Counted from the stretch's first letter, positions 51,331-60,432 are shown. The stretch is DNA of 64,000 nt from Streptomyces sp. Edi4 (GCF_040253615.1 NZ_JBEJGY010000004.1:4216001-4280000); one strand, 5' to 3'. Notes: a model not told the origin generated them from the sequence alone. Made by a program: numbers and translations.

Positions 51331-53811
51331 CTACTCGCCCGGGTGGGCGAGTTCGATGTCGTGGCCGTCCACGCCTCGGCCGGCCACGGTGAGCGTTCCG
51401 GCCACCGGCGGGTAGCCGGTCGCGATCAGCGTGTACTCGCCGGAGTTCAGGTCGGCGAAGGCGTACGCGCCGTCGTCGCCCGTCGTCGCGCCGGCGACCA
51501 CGTTGCCGGCGGCGTCGAGCAGGGTGACCCGGGCGTCGGCCAGCGGACGCCGGTCGGCGCCGCCGCGTACCGTGCCCTGGACCAGCGCGCCGGCCTGGAG
51601 GGCGGCCTCGATCCGGGTCACGCCGTGTCCGGAGATCTCCACCGGCAGCGCGAGCGGCCGGAAGCCGTCCGCGTTGACCGCCACGGTGACCTGCCCGGGC
51701 ACGAGCTCACCGAAGGTGAAGTCGCCCGCCGCGCCGGACTTGCCGGTGGCGAGCAGGTCGCCGCGCACATCGGTCACGATCACCATCGCGCCCTCGACGG
51801 GAGCCCCGCTCTCCGCCGCCTTCACCGCGCCGACCAGGCCGCTGGTGCCGGACAGGAGGATGTCGTACGCCAGCGCCTCGGTGCCCACGACGATGGTGGA
51901 GGCCTGCGGCTGGAAGCCGTCGGCCGCCGCGATCAGGACGTACGAACCGGCGCCGGGCGCGGCGAGCACGTACCCGCCGTCGGCCCCGGCCACCGCACGC
52001 CCGAGCTGGCTGCCGCCGAGCGAGATCAGCGTGACGGCGGCGGAGGCGACGGGCGCCCCCTCGGCCGCGCGGACCGTGCCGCGCACCGGGACGCCGTCCA
52101 GGACGGGGGCGGTCACCGTGTCCGCCACCGCGGCCTCGACCGCCGCCGGCGCGGGAACCTGGGCCCCGACGGTGGCCGCAGCCGGGGCGGCTGCCGTGTT
52201 CTGCGCCTTCTCGGGCTCGGGTCCGCCCACCGCACGGGTACGCAACGGGATCTCCTTGATGAACAGCGTGATCAGGAACGCGAGCAGCGCGCAGGGCGCC
52301 GCGTACAGGAACACATCGCCGACCCCGTGCCCGTACGCGCTCTCGATCACGGTGCGGATCGGCGCGGGCAGCTTGTCCAGGTCCGGGATGGTGCCCGAGC
52401 CGCCGGAGCTCTTGGCGGCGGCCGCGCCCTGCGGGCCGAGCGCGGTGAGACCGTCGGTGACGTAGTGGGTGACCCGGTTGGCCATGACCGCGCCGAGCGC
52501 CGAGACGCCGACCGCGCCACCGAGGGAGCGGAAGAAGACGACGACGGAGGAGGCCGAGCCGAGGTCGGCGGGCGAGACCTGGTTCTGGGTGCACAGGACC
52601 AGGTTCTGCATCATCATGCCGATGCCGAGGCCCATCAGCGCCATGAAGATCGCGAGGTGCCAGTACGGGGTGTCGTAGCGCATCGTGCCGAGCAGGCCGA
52701 GGCCCGCCGTCACCAGGACGCCGCCGCTGACCAGCCACGCCTTCCACTTGCCCGTCTTGGTGATGACCTGGCCCGAGACGGTGGACGCGATGAACAGTCC
52801 GCCGATCATCGGGATCGTCATGACACCGGACATCGTCGGCGTCTTGCCGCGCGCCAGCTGGAAGTACTGCGAGAAGAAGACCGTGCCGGCGAACATCGCG
52901 ACGCCCACGAAGAGCGAGGCGAGCGAGGCGAGCGTGATGGTGCGGTTACGGAACAGGCGCAGCGGGATGATCGGTTCGCTGGCCCTGGACTCGGCGAACA
53001 CGAACAGCGCGCCGAGCGCGATCGAGCCGCCGACCATCGCGTACGTCTGCCACGAGATCCAGTCGTACTTGTTGCCCGCGAAGGTCACCCAGACCAGGAG
53101 CAGCGAGACCGCCGCGCTGATCAGGAAGGCGCCGGTCCAGTCGACCTTGACGTCCCGCTTCACCACGGGGAGCTTCAGGGTCTTCTGGAGCACGATCAGG
53201 GCGATGACCGCGAAGGGCACGCCGACGTAGAAGCACCAGCGCCAGCCGAGCCAGTCGGTGTCGGTGATCAGACCGCCGAGCAGCGGTCCGCCGACCGTCG
53301 CGACCGCGAACGTGGCGCCCAGGTAACCGCTGTAACGGCCCCGCTCACGCGGGGAGATCATGGCGGCCATGATGATCTGGGCCAGCGCGGAGAGACCGCC
53401 CACGCCGATGCCCTGGAACACGCGGCAGGCGATCAGCATGCCGGCGTTCTGGGAGAGGCCGGCCACGATCGAGCCGGAGACGTAGATGACCAGGGCTATC
53501 TGGACCAGCAGCTTCTTGCTGAACAGGTCCGAGAGCTTGCCCCACAGGGGGGTGGTCGCCGTCATCGCGAGCAGCGAGGCCGTCACGACCCAGGTGTACG
53601 CGGACTGGCCGCCGCCCAGATCGTTGATGATGTGCGGCAGGGCGTTGGAGACGATCGTCGAGGACAGGATGGCGACGAACATGCCGAGCAGCAGCCCGGA
53701 CAGCGCCTCCATGATCTGCCGGTGAGTCATCGGCGCGCCACTGTCGGCGGGCGCGTGCCCCCCGTGCTTGGCGTGGCCGCCCCGCACACCGGCTGGTGTG
53801 GTCGAAGCCAT
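51331..53811 (-). CDS. MFS drug transporter fused to carboxypeptidase-regulatory-like repeats
   Basis: The 826-aa protein has a DHA2-type 14-TM transporter (residues about 25-535; SSTIVSNALPHIINDLGGGQ, WGKLSDLFSKKLL, GVGGLSALAQIIMAAMI). Three tandem beta-sandwich domains follow (about 575-826) with repeated cores such as VRGTVRAAEGAPVASAAVTL and AFADLNSGEYTLIATGY. The added domains are predicted on the cytoplasmic or outer side depending on helix count. ATG 53811 has AAGGA upstream. The marR gene is directly upstream. Confidence 0.9.
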   Translation of the reverse strand: MASTTPAGVRGGHAKHGGHAPADSGAPMTHRQIMEALSGLLLGMFVAILSSTIVSNALPHIINDLGGGQSAYTWVVTASLLAMTATTPLWGKLSDLFSKKLLVQIALVIYVSGSIVAGLSQNAGMLIACRVFQGIGVGGLSALAQIIMAAMISPRERGRYSGYLGATFAVATVGGPLLGGLITDTDWLGWRWCFYVGVPFAVIALIVLQKTLKLPVVKRDVKVDWTGAFLISAAVSLLLVWVTFAGNKYDWISWQTYAMVGGSIALGALFVFAESRASEPIIPLRLFRNRTITLASLASLFVGVAMFAGTVFFSQYFQLARGKTPTMSGVMTIPMIGGLFIASTVSGQVITKTGKWKAWLVSGGVLVTAGLGLLGTMRYDTPYWHLAIFMALMGLGIGMMMQNLVLCTQNQVSPADLGSASSVVVFFRSLGGAVGVSALGAVMANRVTHYVTDGLTALGPQGAAAAKSSGGSGTIPDLDKLPAPIRTVIESAYGHGVGDVFLYAAPCALLAFLITLFIKEIPLRTRAVGGPEPEKAQNTAAAPAAATVGAQVPAPAAVEAAVADTVTAPVLDGVPVRGTVRAAEGAPVASAAVTLISLGGSQLGRAVAGADGGYVLAAPGAGSYVLIAAADGFQPQASTIVVGTEALAYDILLSGTSGLVGAVKAAESGAPVEGAMVIVTDVRGDLLATGKSGAAGDFTFGELVPGQVTVAVNADGFRPLALPVEISGHGVTRIEAALQAGALVQGTVRGGADRRPLADARVTLLDAAGNVVAGATTGDDGAYAFADLNSGEYTLIATGYPPVAGTLTVAGRGVDGHDIELAHPGE

Positions 53812-53911
53812 GAAATTCCTTTTCCTGTACGTCTGTTGGCGGGTGTACGGGTCTTGCTGCTGAGCTCTGCCGACCCTGCTGGGCTGCTCTGCTCGGCTCT
53901 GCTGAGCGCCG

Positions 53912-54394
53912 CTAAGCGGGTGCCCCGGTCGGTGGGCGGGTCTCGGGGGGCCGTACGTGCGGCGCCCGGCAGTCCCCGAAGGACTCGCGCAGGCGGGCCA
54001 GCATCGCGTTGAGCTGTCCAACCTCGTCGTCGGTCCAGTCGCTCAGGGTGTGCGCGAACATCTCCGTGGTGCGCAGCCCGAGATCGTCGATCATCGCCTT
54101 GCCCTCGGGGGTGAGCCGCAGGATGCGCGAGCGCTTGTCGGCGGGGTCGGCGGACCTCTCGATCCAGCCCCGCTGGGCGACGTGCGCCACGTGACGGCTC
54201 GTCACCGACATGTCCACCGCGAGGAGTTCGGCGAGCCTGCTGATCCGCATCTCGCCGTGGCGCTCCAGGAGGGTCAGCACGGCGGCCGAGCCCGCGGGGC
54301 ACTCCGACGGCAGGATCCGCGCGAGCCCGCGCTTGACGGCGCCGATGGCACTGAGCTGCCGGGCCAGCTCTTCAAAGAGGCTCTGCGCGGCCAT
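53912..54394 (-). CDS. MarR-family transcriptional regulator
   Basis: The 160-aa winged-helix protein shows the MarR core (AAVLTLLERHGEMRISRLAELL, SVTSRHVAHVAQRGWIERSA, DKRSRILRLTPEGKAMIDDL). It heads the transcription unit with the MFS fusion and probably represses it. ATG 54394 has GGAGG 5 bases upstream; the GTG at 54400 overlaps that site and is rejected. Confidence 0.92.
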   Translation of the reverse strand: MAAQSLFEELARQLSAIGAVKRGLARILPSECPAGSAAVLTLLERHGEMRISRLAELLAVDMSVTSRHVAHVAQRGWIERSADPADKRSRILRLTPEGKAMIDDLGLRTTEMFAHTLSDWTDDEVGQLNAMLARLRESFGDCRAPHVRPPETRPPTGAPA

Positions 54395-54414
54395 GGACAC
54401 CTCCCGAGATCTTG

Positions 54415-54455
54415 TTGCTTAGGGCAACCATAAGATGGTTGGTTGCCGAAGGCAA
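54415..54455. promoter_or_regulatory. MarR operator: two TTGCYNNNGGCAA boxes
   Basis: TTGCTTAGGGCAA (54415-54427) and TTGCCGAAGGCAA (54443-54455) are two near-palindromic boxes 28 bp apart. Between them AACCAT-AAG-ATGGTT (54426-54440) is also palindromic. The array starts 20 bases upstream of the marR start codon, ideal for autorepression. Confidence 0.85.
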
Positions 54456-54589
54456 ACGAAATCCGGGGGCCCCGAGGCAAAGGAAATGCAAAGCATTCGC
54501 AAGTGGAAAGTTAAGGTGCAGGTGGGGGGCTTGCGAATGCGGATGCGGATGCGGATGCGGTTTGGGGGTGGAGGGGGAGGGGGGCGCAG

Positions 54590-54960
54590 GGGGCGTGCGG
54601 AGCCCCTGCCCGGGGTGGTGGTGTGGGGGGTGCCGAGGGTGGCCCGGGGTGCGTGGCGGGCGTGCCGGATGGTGTGGGGGGTAGTGCGGGGCCCTGGCCG
54701 GGGTGGTGCCGGATGGTGTGGGGGGCGTGCTGAGGTCGTGCCCGGGTGGTGCGGATGCCCCGCTGGGGTGGTGGTGTGGGTGGTTGGTTCGCGGGGGTGC
54801 GGGGCCCTGGCCGGGTGGTGGTGTGGGGGTGGCTCGTGGGGGGGCGGGGGCCCTGGCCGGGTGGTTCGTGGGGGTGTGCAGGGTTGGTGCTGGGGTCTGC
54901 GGGTGGCTCGCCGGGAGTGCGGGCGGGGTGCCGGGGGCGCCATTTCGGAATGCTCGCGCA
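54590..54960. repeat. G-rich low-complexity repeat region
   Basis: No gene is supported between the marR promoter and 55009. The plus strand is extremely G-rich, with irregular repeats of gtggtgtgggg and three copies of ggggccctggccggg (near 54689, 54798 and 54846). Frames remain open through it only because of composition. Confidence 0.7.
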
Positions 54961-55008
54961 GGGGGCGGGGGTTGGGCCCGTTCCCCATCTTCGCTAGGGT
55001 CCTGCTCC

Positions 55009-55227
55009 ATGGCACACAACCCCCACGCACCCCAGGGTCCCGAGGGCAACTACGACCCGGCGGGCTCCACACAGATGTTCCGCGCCTTCGTCGACGAGGG
55101 CGCGCCTCAGGGCCGCGGGCCTGCTACGCCGGCGGCGGCGCCCGCGGGGCCGCGGGTCGGGCTGATCGTCGGCGTGGTCGCCGTGATCGTGATCCTCGCG
55201 GCGGTGGCCTGGCTGGCCCTGGGCTGA
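55009..55227 (+). CDS. Small tail-anchored membrane protein (72 aa)
   Basis: The protein starts MAHNPHAPQGPEGNYDPAG and has a short acidic middle. A single C-terminal transmembrane helix follows (about residues 50-71, VGLIVGVVAVIVILAAVAWLA). Similar short proteins with the same N-terminus occur across Streptomyces as I recall, with no known role. ATG 55009 is preceded by a GGGTCC-type weak site. Confidence 0.72.
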   Translation: MAHNPHAPQGPEGNYDPAGSTQMFRAFVDEGAPQGRGPATPAAAPAGPRVGLIVGVVAVIVILAAVAWLALG

Positions 55228-55670
55228 CCTGGTCCGCGCGGCCCTGACCCCGTGCCGGCCCGCACCGGCGTCGCGCCGTCGGGTGCGGGTCGCCTCGGGC
55301 TGGTCGCGCAGTTCCCCGCGCCCCTGGCGGGGCTGGTGCGGGCCTGGGTGGGCATCCTCAGCCCGTGCCGGTGAGTATGTGGTGCGCGCCTGCATGGGCA
55401 CACCCAGCCTGTCGTGGGGGTCCCCCCTGGCCTTTGAGGCCTTGGGGGAGTTTGAGGACGAGGCCGTTGAGGCCGATCGGGGTCTGGGGCGGAGCCCCCA
55501 GGGAGCTCGCCTGCGGACCGTGGTCGCTGCTCGCGCAGTTCCCCGCGCCCCTGGCGGGGTCGGTGCTGGTCCGCATGGGCATACACCCGGCCTGTCCGGT
55601 TCCTCGCGCCCCGGCGGGGTTCGTTCTGGCCCGTGTCAGCGGCTTCAGCCCGTGGGGCGGGGGGTGGCGC
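55228..55670. repeat. Interspersed Streptomyces-type intergenic repeats
   Basis: No gene is supported. The motif cgcagttccccgcgcccctg followed by gcgggg occurs at about 55307 and 55532, with a shortened copy near 55595. Between them is a unit with tttgaggccttgggggagtt and ggggtctggggcggagcccc, which can form hairpins. These are dispersed intergenic repeats of a kind frequent in Streptomyces genomes. Confidence 0.7.
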
Positions 55671-56501
55671 TCAGGACCACGTTGCTGTCGCCGACCTCGT
55701 TTCCACATGCATCCCCAACGGGACCCGCCACGCGTCCACACACACCCCGAACGTCCGCTCCACCTCCACCCCCGCCCCGATCGGCACCGGCAGCGGCTGC
55801 CGGGACGTCAGGGTCGCCCAGTCCACCCCGAGCAGACCGATGACGTGCGTGGCGAACGTGACGCTGCCCGACGTCACCTCCGTACCCCCCGTGTTGCGGA
55901 ACCGCACCGTGACGTTCTCGCACCACCGGTGCGCCCCCGCCGCACGGCTCGGCGTCCCCACGCTGAGCACGGCGGGACCGGCGGGACCGGCGGGTGCGGA
56001 AGGCGTGCCGGGGTCGGGCGGCGTGGGTGTTCCCGGGGCATCCGGGGCCGAACCACCCTGCCCACCACCGGGTTTGCCGGGGCCCGAGGGGAGCGGCGCG
56101 TCGGGAGAGGGCACCGGAGGCGGCCCGGAGCCGGACGGCGCGGCAGAGCCCGCCCCGGACGGCGTCGGCCCCGGCCCGGATGTGCCGGACGTACCCGTAC
56201 CCACACCCGGGCCCGCACTCGAACCCCGGCCCGCACTCGAACCCGGACCCGGACTCGTACCCGTATGCGCACTCGCGCCCCCACCAGGGCCCGTCGAGCC
56301 GTCGCCCGGGCCGTCCAGCGGGACCAGTTCCACGCGGCCGTGTGGCGGGACCGCGTGGCCGGGGTCCGAGGGGGACCCGCCCGCCGCGCCCACCGCCACG
56401 TATCCGGTCCGGCCGCCGCCGTCCGCGCAGGCGGCCAGCGTCCCGCCGAGGCCCAGGGCCACCACCGCCGAGACGCCGATCAGCGCACCACGTCGTCGCA
56501 T
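55671..56501 (-). CDS. Putative lipoprotein with Ser/Gly/Pro-rich linker
   Basis: The 276-aa protein has a lipoprotein signal (LIGVSAVVALGLGGTLAAC, Cys at residue 25). A low-complexity Gly/Pro/Ser/Thr linker of about 130 residues is followed by a compact C-terminal beta domain of about 95 residues. That domain has two Cys (HRWCENVTVRFRNTGGTEV and FGVCVDAWRVPLG). The C-terminal domain resembles no family I can name. It lies directly downstream of the sigN-like gene on the same strand. Confidence 0.75.
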   Translation of the reverse strand: MRRRGALIGVSAVVALGLGGTLAACADGGGRTGYVAVGAAGGSPSDPGHAVPPHGRVELVPLDGPGDGSTGPGGGASAHTGTSPGPGSSAGRGSSAGPGVGTGTSGTSGPGPTPSGAGSAAPSGSGPPPVPSPDAPLPSGPGKPGGGQGGSAPDAPGTPTPPDPGTPSAPAGPAGPAVLSVGTPSRAAGAHRWCENVTVRFRNTGGTEVTSGSVTFATHVIGLLGVDWATLTSRQPLPVPIGAGVEVERTFGVCVDAWRVPLGMHVETRSATATWS

Positions 56502-56570
56502 CGCGACAGTGTGTCTGATGGAGCGTCAGATCACCAGGGTGTCAGCGGGGTTGGCCGATGCAGGCCGGAG

Positions 56571-57422
56571 TCAGTCGGAGATCAGGCCCTCGCGGAGCTG
56601 TGCCAGCGTGCGGGTCAGCAGGCGCGAGACGTGCATCTGCGAGATGCCGACCTCCTCGCCGATCTGCGACTGCGTCATGTTCGCGAAGAAGCGCAGCATG
56701 ATGATCTGCCGCTCCCTGGGAGGGAGTTTGGCGAGCAGCGGCTTCAACGACTCCCGGTACTCGACGCCTTCGAGCGCCGTGTCCTCATAGCCGAGCCGGT
56801 CCGCGAGCGAGCCCTCGCCGCCGTCGTCCTCGGTGGCCGGCGAGTCCAGCGAGGACGCGGTGTAGGCGTTGCCGACGGCGAGCCCGTCGACCACGTCCTC
56901 CTCGGACACGCCGAGCACGGCGGCCAGTTCGGGCACGGTGGGCGAGCGGTCGAGCTTCTGCGCGAGCTCGTCGCTTGCCTTGGTGAGGGCGAGCCGCAAC
57001 TCCTGGAGGCGGCGCGGCACCCGCACCGACCACGAGGTGTCGCGGAAGAACCGCTTGATCTCGCCGACGACCGTGGGCATCGCGAACGTGGGGAATTCCA
57101 CGCCCCGTTCGCAGTCGAACCGGTCGATCGCCTTGATCAGGCCGATGGTGCCGACCTGGACGATGTCCTCCATCGGCTCGTTGCGGCTGCGGAACCTGGC
57201 GGCCGCGTACCGTACGAGCGGCAGGTTCAGCTCGATGAGGGTGTCGCGTACGTAGGTCCGCTCCGGACTGTCGGTGTCCAGCGTGGCCAGGCGCAGGAAC
57301 AGGGAGCGGGACAGCGTGCGGGTGTCGATGGGTGCGGTGTGTACGGCGTGTCGGTGCACGTCGGGTGCCGGTTCGCTCTTGGTGAGCGTGAGCACCTTCG
57401 AGCTGCCCTGTTCTGCGGACAT
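56571..57422 (-). CDS. sigN: SigB/SigF-type RNA polymerase sigma factor (SigN-like)
   Basis: The 283-aa group 3 sigma factor has regions 2 (LPLVRYAAARFRSRNEPMED, QVGTIGLIKAIDRFD), 3 and 4 (RQIIMLRFFANMTQSQIGEE, VGISQMHVSRLLTRTL). Next to it lies a second such gene in the same orientation, the arrangement known for sigN and sigF of Streptomyces coelicolor, so the name is by position and similarity. Sigma factors of this type are usually held by RsbW-like anti-sigma factors; none is adjacent. ATG 57422 has AAGGGGG upstream. Confidence 0.85.
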   Translation of the reverse strand: MSAEQGSSKVLTLTKSEPAPDVHRHAVHTAPIDTRTLSRSLFLRLATLDTDSPERTYVRDTLIELNLPLVRYAAARFRSRNEPMEDIVQVGTIGLIKAIDRFDCERGVEFPTFAMPTVVGEIKRFFRDTSWSVRVPRRLQELRLALTKASDELAQKLDRSPTVPELAAVLGVSEEDVVDGLAVGNAYTASSLDSPATEDDGGEGSLADRLGYEDTALEGVEYRESLKPLLAKLPPRERQIIMLRFFANMTQSQIGEEVGISQMHVSRLLTRTLAQLREGLISD

Positions 57423-57677
57423 GCCAACCCCCTTGAAGTTGCGGCGGTCGCGGACGGTCGCGGCGGGCCACGACCATCGGAGGAAGCAGCCTCCACCTGA
57501 ATACCGGACGGGGGGCTGCGGCAAACGCGGTTTCAGCAGAATGTCACATGTCGGCAACACGCTGTAGTGACATGTCGACAAGGCGGTCCGGAGTACCCGC
57601 AGGACGCGAGGGGTGCGGCACTTTCCTGGCGAAAATTTTTACCGGAGGGCGCCAGGAGCCCGGATCACTCGAACCGG

Positions 57678-58550
57678 TCACGCCTCGATTCGATTTGCGG
57701 ATCGCAGCCGGGCGAAGCTCCTGGCCAGGAGCCTTGACACATGCATCTGCGAGACTCCCAGTTCCTGACTGATCTGGGACTGCGTGAGGTTGCTGTAGTA
57801 GCGGAGCATCAGGATCCGCTGTTCGCGTTCGGGCAGCTGTACCAGCAGATGGCGTACCAGGTCGCGGTGTTCGACCCCGGCGAGCGCGGGGTCCTCGTAC
57901 CCGAGCCGGTCGAGCAGGCCGGGCAGCCCGTCGCCCTCCTGGGCGGCCTCCAGGGAGGTCGCGTGGTAGGAGCGGCCCGCCTCGATGCAGGCGAGCACTT
58001 CGTCCTCGCCGATCCTGAGCCGTTCGGCGATCTCGCCGGTGGTGGGCGAGCGGCCGTGCAGCGTCGTCAGGTCCTCGGTGGCGCCGTTGACCTGCACCCA
58101 CAGCTCGTGCAGCCGGCGCGGGACGTGCACGGTGCGGACGTTGTCGCGGAAGTACCGCTTGATCTCACCGACGACGGTGGGCATCGCGAACGTCGGGAAC
58201 TGCACGCCCCGGTCCGGGTCGAACCGGTCGATGGCGTTGATGAGGCCGATGGTGCCGACCTGTACGACGTCCTCCATGGGCTCGTTGCGCGAGCGGAACC
58301 GGGCGGCCGCGTACCGCACCAGCGGCAGGTTCGCCTCGATCAGCGCGTCGCGCACCCGGCCGTGCTCGGGGGTGCCCGGCTCCAGGTTCTTGAGCTGCCC
58401 GAACAGCACCTGGGTGAGGGCGCGGGTGTCCGCGCCCCTGGTGGAGGTCCTGGCGGGAGTCCTGGCGCCCTCCGAGTCCTGCGCGGGCACGTCGGGGGCG
58501 TCCTGGGGCTCGTTCTGGGGCGGCACTTGAGGCGTAGTACTGGCCGGCAC
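57678..58550 (-). CDS. sigF: Sporulation-type sigma factor SigF
   Basis: The 290-aa sigma factor starts VPASTTPQVPPQ and has region 2 (ANLPLVRYAAARFRSRNEPM, EDVVQVGTIGLINAIDRFD) and region 4 (RILMLRYYSNLTQSQISQEL, GVSQMHVSRLLARSF). It is close to Streptomyces SigF, needed for late spore maturation. The start is ambiguous: GTG 58550 (chosen, spacing 7 from GGGGTGG) or GTG 58556. The gap to the downstream sigma gene is 255 bases, so each may have its own promoter. Confidence 0.85.
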   Translation of the reverse strand: MPASTTPQVPPQNEPQDAPDVPAQDSEGARTPARTSTRGADTRALTQVLFGQLKNLEPGTPEHGRVRDALIEANLPLVRYAAARFRSRNEPMEDVVQVGTIGLINAIDRFDPDRGVQFPTFAMPTVVGEIKRYFRDNVRTVHVPRRLHELWVQVNGATEDLTTLHGRSPTTGEIAERLRIGEDEVLACIEAGRSYHATSLEAAQEGDGLPGLLDRLGYEDPALAGVEHRDLVRHLLVQLPEREQRILMLRYYSNLTQSQISQELGVSQMHVSRLLARSFARLRSANRIEA

Positions 58551-58917
58551 GGTCACGCCACCCCTTAGTCCTCGGTCTTGGTCGTCGGTCAACTCATCCG
58601 TCAAAAGCGGTCATAGCATCACAAGACATGTCCACTGTGTGCAAGCACCGTATATCCACGTGTTGGGGGCAAGTTGGTGCAGATGGCCCCGCTGGAAGGG
58701 TGACGGCCCGGCTCCCTCGGGGGCACGGCGGGGCGGCGGGTGGTGCCGGGTGGTGGTGCCGGGCGCCGGTCGCGCCGGCGACCCTCGGGCTGTGCTGAAC
58801 GGGTGGCTCCGAGGCCGCCGGAAACTCGGGTGCGCGGGGCGCCGGGCCGCCCTAGGCTGCGCTCGCGCCGAGGGCGCCGCGCCGCAACGACCGTCCGTGG
58901 ACCGGAGACGACCGGAT
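58551..58917. promoter_or_regulatory. Divergent region between sigF and the VOC gene
   Basis: No gene is supported. The sigF promoter should lie at about 58560-58670, where composition is less GC-rich (ggatatacgg and ctatgac on the minus strand). I could not settle on one hexamer pair. Confidence 0.4.
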
Positions 58918-59706
58918 ATGACCAGTGAGCTGTTCGCGATCTGCTTCCGTACGGCGCGGCCGGAGGACCTGGCGCGGTTCTGGTCCGGGCTCCTCGGGCG
59001 CGAGGCGGTCGCCGGGCCGGGCGGCGACGTCACGCTGGCGCCTGCCGACGGTGGCGGGTTCCGCGTCCGCTTCCTGCCGGGCGAGGCGCCGAAGACCGGT
59101 CAGAACCGAGCGCACTTCGACCTGACCAGTGCCTCCCCGGAGGACCAGCGCAACATCGTGGCCCGTGCCCGTGAGCTCGGCGCGCGCTCCTGCGACGTGG
59201 GGCAACTCCCCGAAGAGGGGCACGTGGTGCTGTGCGACCCGGACGGCAACGAGTTCTGCGTCATCGAGCCGGGCAACGCCTTCCTCGCGGGCACCGGCGT
59301 CATCGGCGCCCTGGCCTGCGACGGCACGCGGGAGGTCGGCTGCTTCTGGAGCGAGGCGCTGCGCTGGCCGCTGGTCTGGGACCAGGACCAGGAGACCGCG
59401 ATCCAGTCGCCGGGCGGCGGTACGAAGCTCACCTGGGGCGGTCCTCCGGTGGCGCCGAAGACGGGCCCGAACCGCGTCTGCTTCGAGCTGGCCCTGCCCC
59501 CGGGCGCCGACCGCGAAAAGGAGACCGACCGTCTCGTCTCGCTCGGCGCGGTCCGGGCCGAGGGCGCGGACCGTGTGGGGGCGACCGGGGGTGAGGGCGG
59601 ACGGACCCTCATGCTCGACCCCGACGGCAACGAGTTCTTTCTACGGGGCCCCGGTGGCGGAGCCGGGGGGGATCAGCCCGGGATCAGCAGGGGTAGTCGG
59701 CGATGA
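58918..59706 (+). CDS. VOC-family (glyoxalase/bleomycin-resistance-like) two-domain protein
   Basis: The 262-aa protein contains two tandem VOC modules (AICFRTARPEDLARFWSGLL to CDPDGNEFCVIEPG, and VGCFWSEALRWPLVW to MLDPDGNEFFLRG). Each ends with the DPDGNEF signature carrying a metal-ligand Glu. Function could be a lyase, dioxygenase or binding protein. Its 3' end overlaps the convergent Dabb gene by 23 bases. Confidence 0.88.
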   Translation: MTSELFAICFRTARPEDLARFWSGLLGREAVAGPGGDVTLAPADGGGFRVRFLPGEAPKTGQNRAHFDLTSASPEDQRNIVARARELGARSCDVGQLPEEGHVVLCDPDGNEFCVIEPGNAFLAGTGVIGALACDGTREVGCFWSEALRWPLVWDQDQETAIQSPGGGTKLTWGGPPVAPKTGPNRVCFELALPPGADREKETDRLVSLGAVRAEGADRVGATGGEGGRTLMLDPDGNEFFLRGPGGGAGGDQPGISRGSRR

Positions 59707-59977
59707 CCCAGGTGGCGAACTCGCGCCACAGGCCGGCCGCGGCCTGGTGCGCCGGGTGCTCGGCGTAACGCTTGAGGGCGTCCTCGTCGGCGACGGCGGA
59801 GTTGATGGCGAAGTCGTACGCGATCGGCCGGTCGGAGATGTTCCAGGCGCACTCCCAGAACTCGATCTCGGGCACGACCCCGTCGAGCTCCTGGAAGGCC
59901 TTCACCCCGGCGACCACGCGCTCGTCGTCGCGCTCCACGCCCTCGTTGAGCTTGAACAGGACCAGGTGGCGGATCAT
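59684..59977 (-). CDS. Dabb (stress-responsive alpha/beta-barrel) family protein
   Basis: The 97-aa single-domain protein begins MIRHLVLFKLNEGVERDD and shows the dimeric barrel pattern to AVADEDALKRYAEHPAHQA. Family members are small stress-associated or polyketide-cyclase-like proteins; the role here is unknown. The length is typical. Confidence 0.9.
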   Translation of the reverse strand: MIRHLVLFKLNEGVERDDERVVAGVKAFQELDGVVPEIEFWECAWNISDRPIAYDFAINSAVADEDALKRYAEHPAHQAAAGLWREFATWVIADYPC

Positions 59978-59988
59978 GCGACTCTCCT

Positions 59989-60057
59989 ACGACTCACGGC
60001 GTACGGCTACGACTCGGGGCGAACGCCACGACTCACGACTCACGGCGTACGGCTACG
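59989..60057. repeat. Two 23-bp direct repeats upstream of the Dabb gene
   Basis: The 23-bp sequence beginning acgactcacggcgtacgg occurs identically at 59989-60011 and 60035-60057, 46 bp apart, in the gap between two leftward genes. The first copy begins 12 bases upstream of the Dabb start codon. Confidence 0.8.
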
Positions 60058-60096
60058 GCTGGGGCGTGCGGCCGGGGCACCGGGCTCGGCGGCGGT

Positions 60097-60258
60097 TCAG
60101 CGGACGAGGTTCGTCATGAACGCCCCGACGCCCTTGGCCGCGCTCGAAATGCCCTCGAACCCGGTCTGGACCATCCCGGCAGCCTGCACTGGCGACGTGA
60201 TGATCGTGTACAGCACGAAAACCACGGCTATGTAGAGCAGGACCTTCTTGATGTCCAC
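60097..60258 (-). CDS. Small conserved membrane protein (53 aa)
   Basis: The GTG-started protein has one transmembrane helix near the N-terminus (KKVLLYIAVVFVLYTIITSP) followed by an amphipathic tail (GMVQTGFEGISSAAKGVGAF). I recognise this as a recurrent Streptomyces short protein of unknown function. GGGGAGGGG lies 9 bases before the start. Confidence 0.75.
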   Translation of the reverse strand: MDIKKVLLYIAVVFVLYTIITSPVQAAGMVQTGFEGISSAAKGVGAFMTNLVR

Positions 60259-60432
60259 TGTGCCCAGCCCCTCCCCGGCGCCGCCCCTGTGCGGTCGGGT
60301 GAGTCTAACCGGCACTTGGGCCGGGCGGCCGGGGCCGGTGTGCGAGATCCCGCGACCACGGGGACGTGTCATAGAACGACCAGGATCGTTGGCGTTCACG
60401 AATGTTCCGTGTTGAGCGAGAGGTGAATTCCC

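Noticed and set aside
51139..54012. Rightward 957-aa open frame opposite the MFS fusion gene
   Set aside because: Composed of Arg/Asp/His/Gly-rich shadow sequence; the minus strand encodes a clear transporter.
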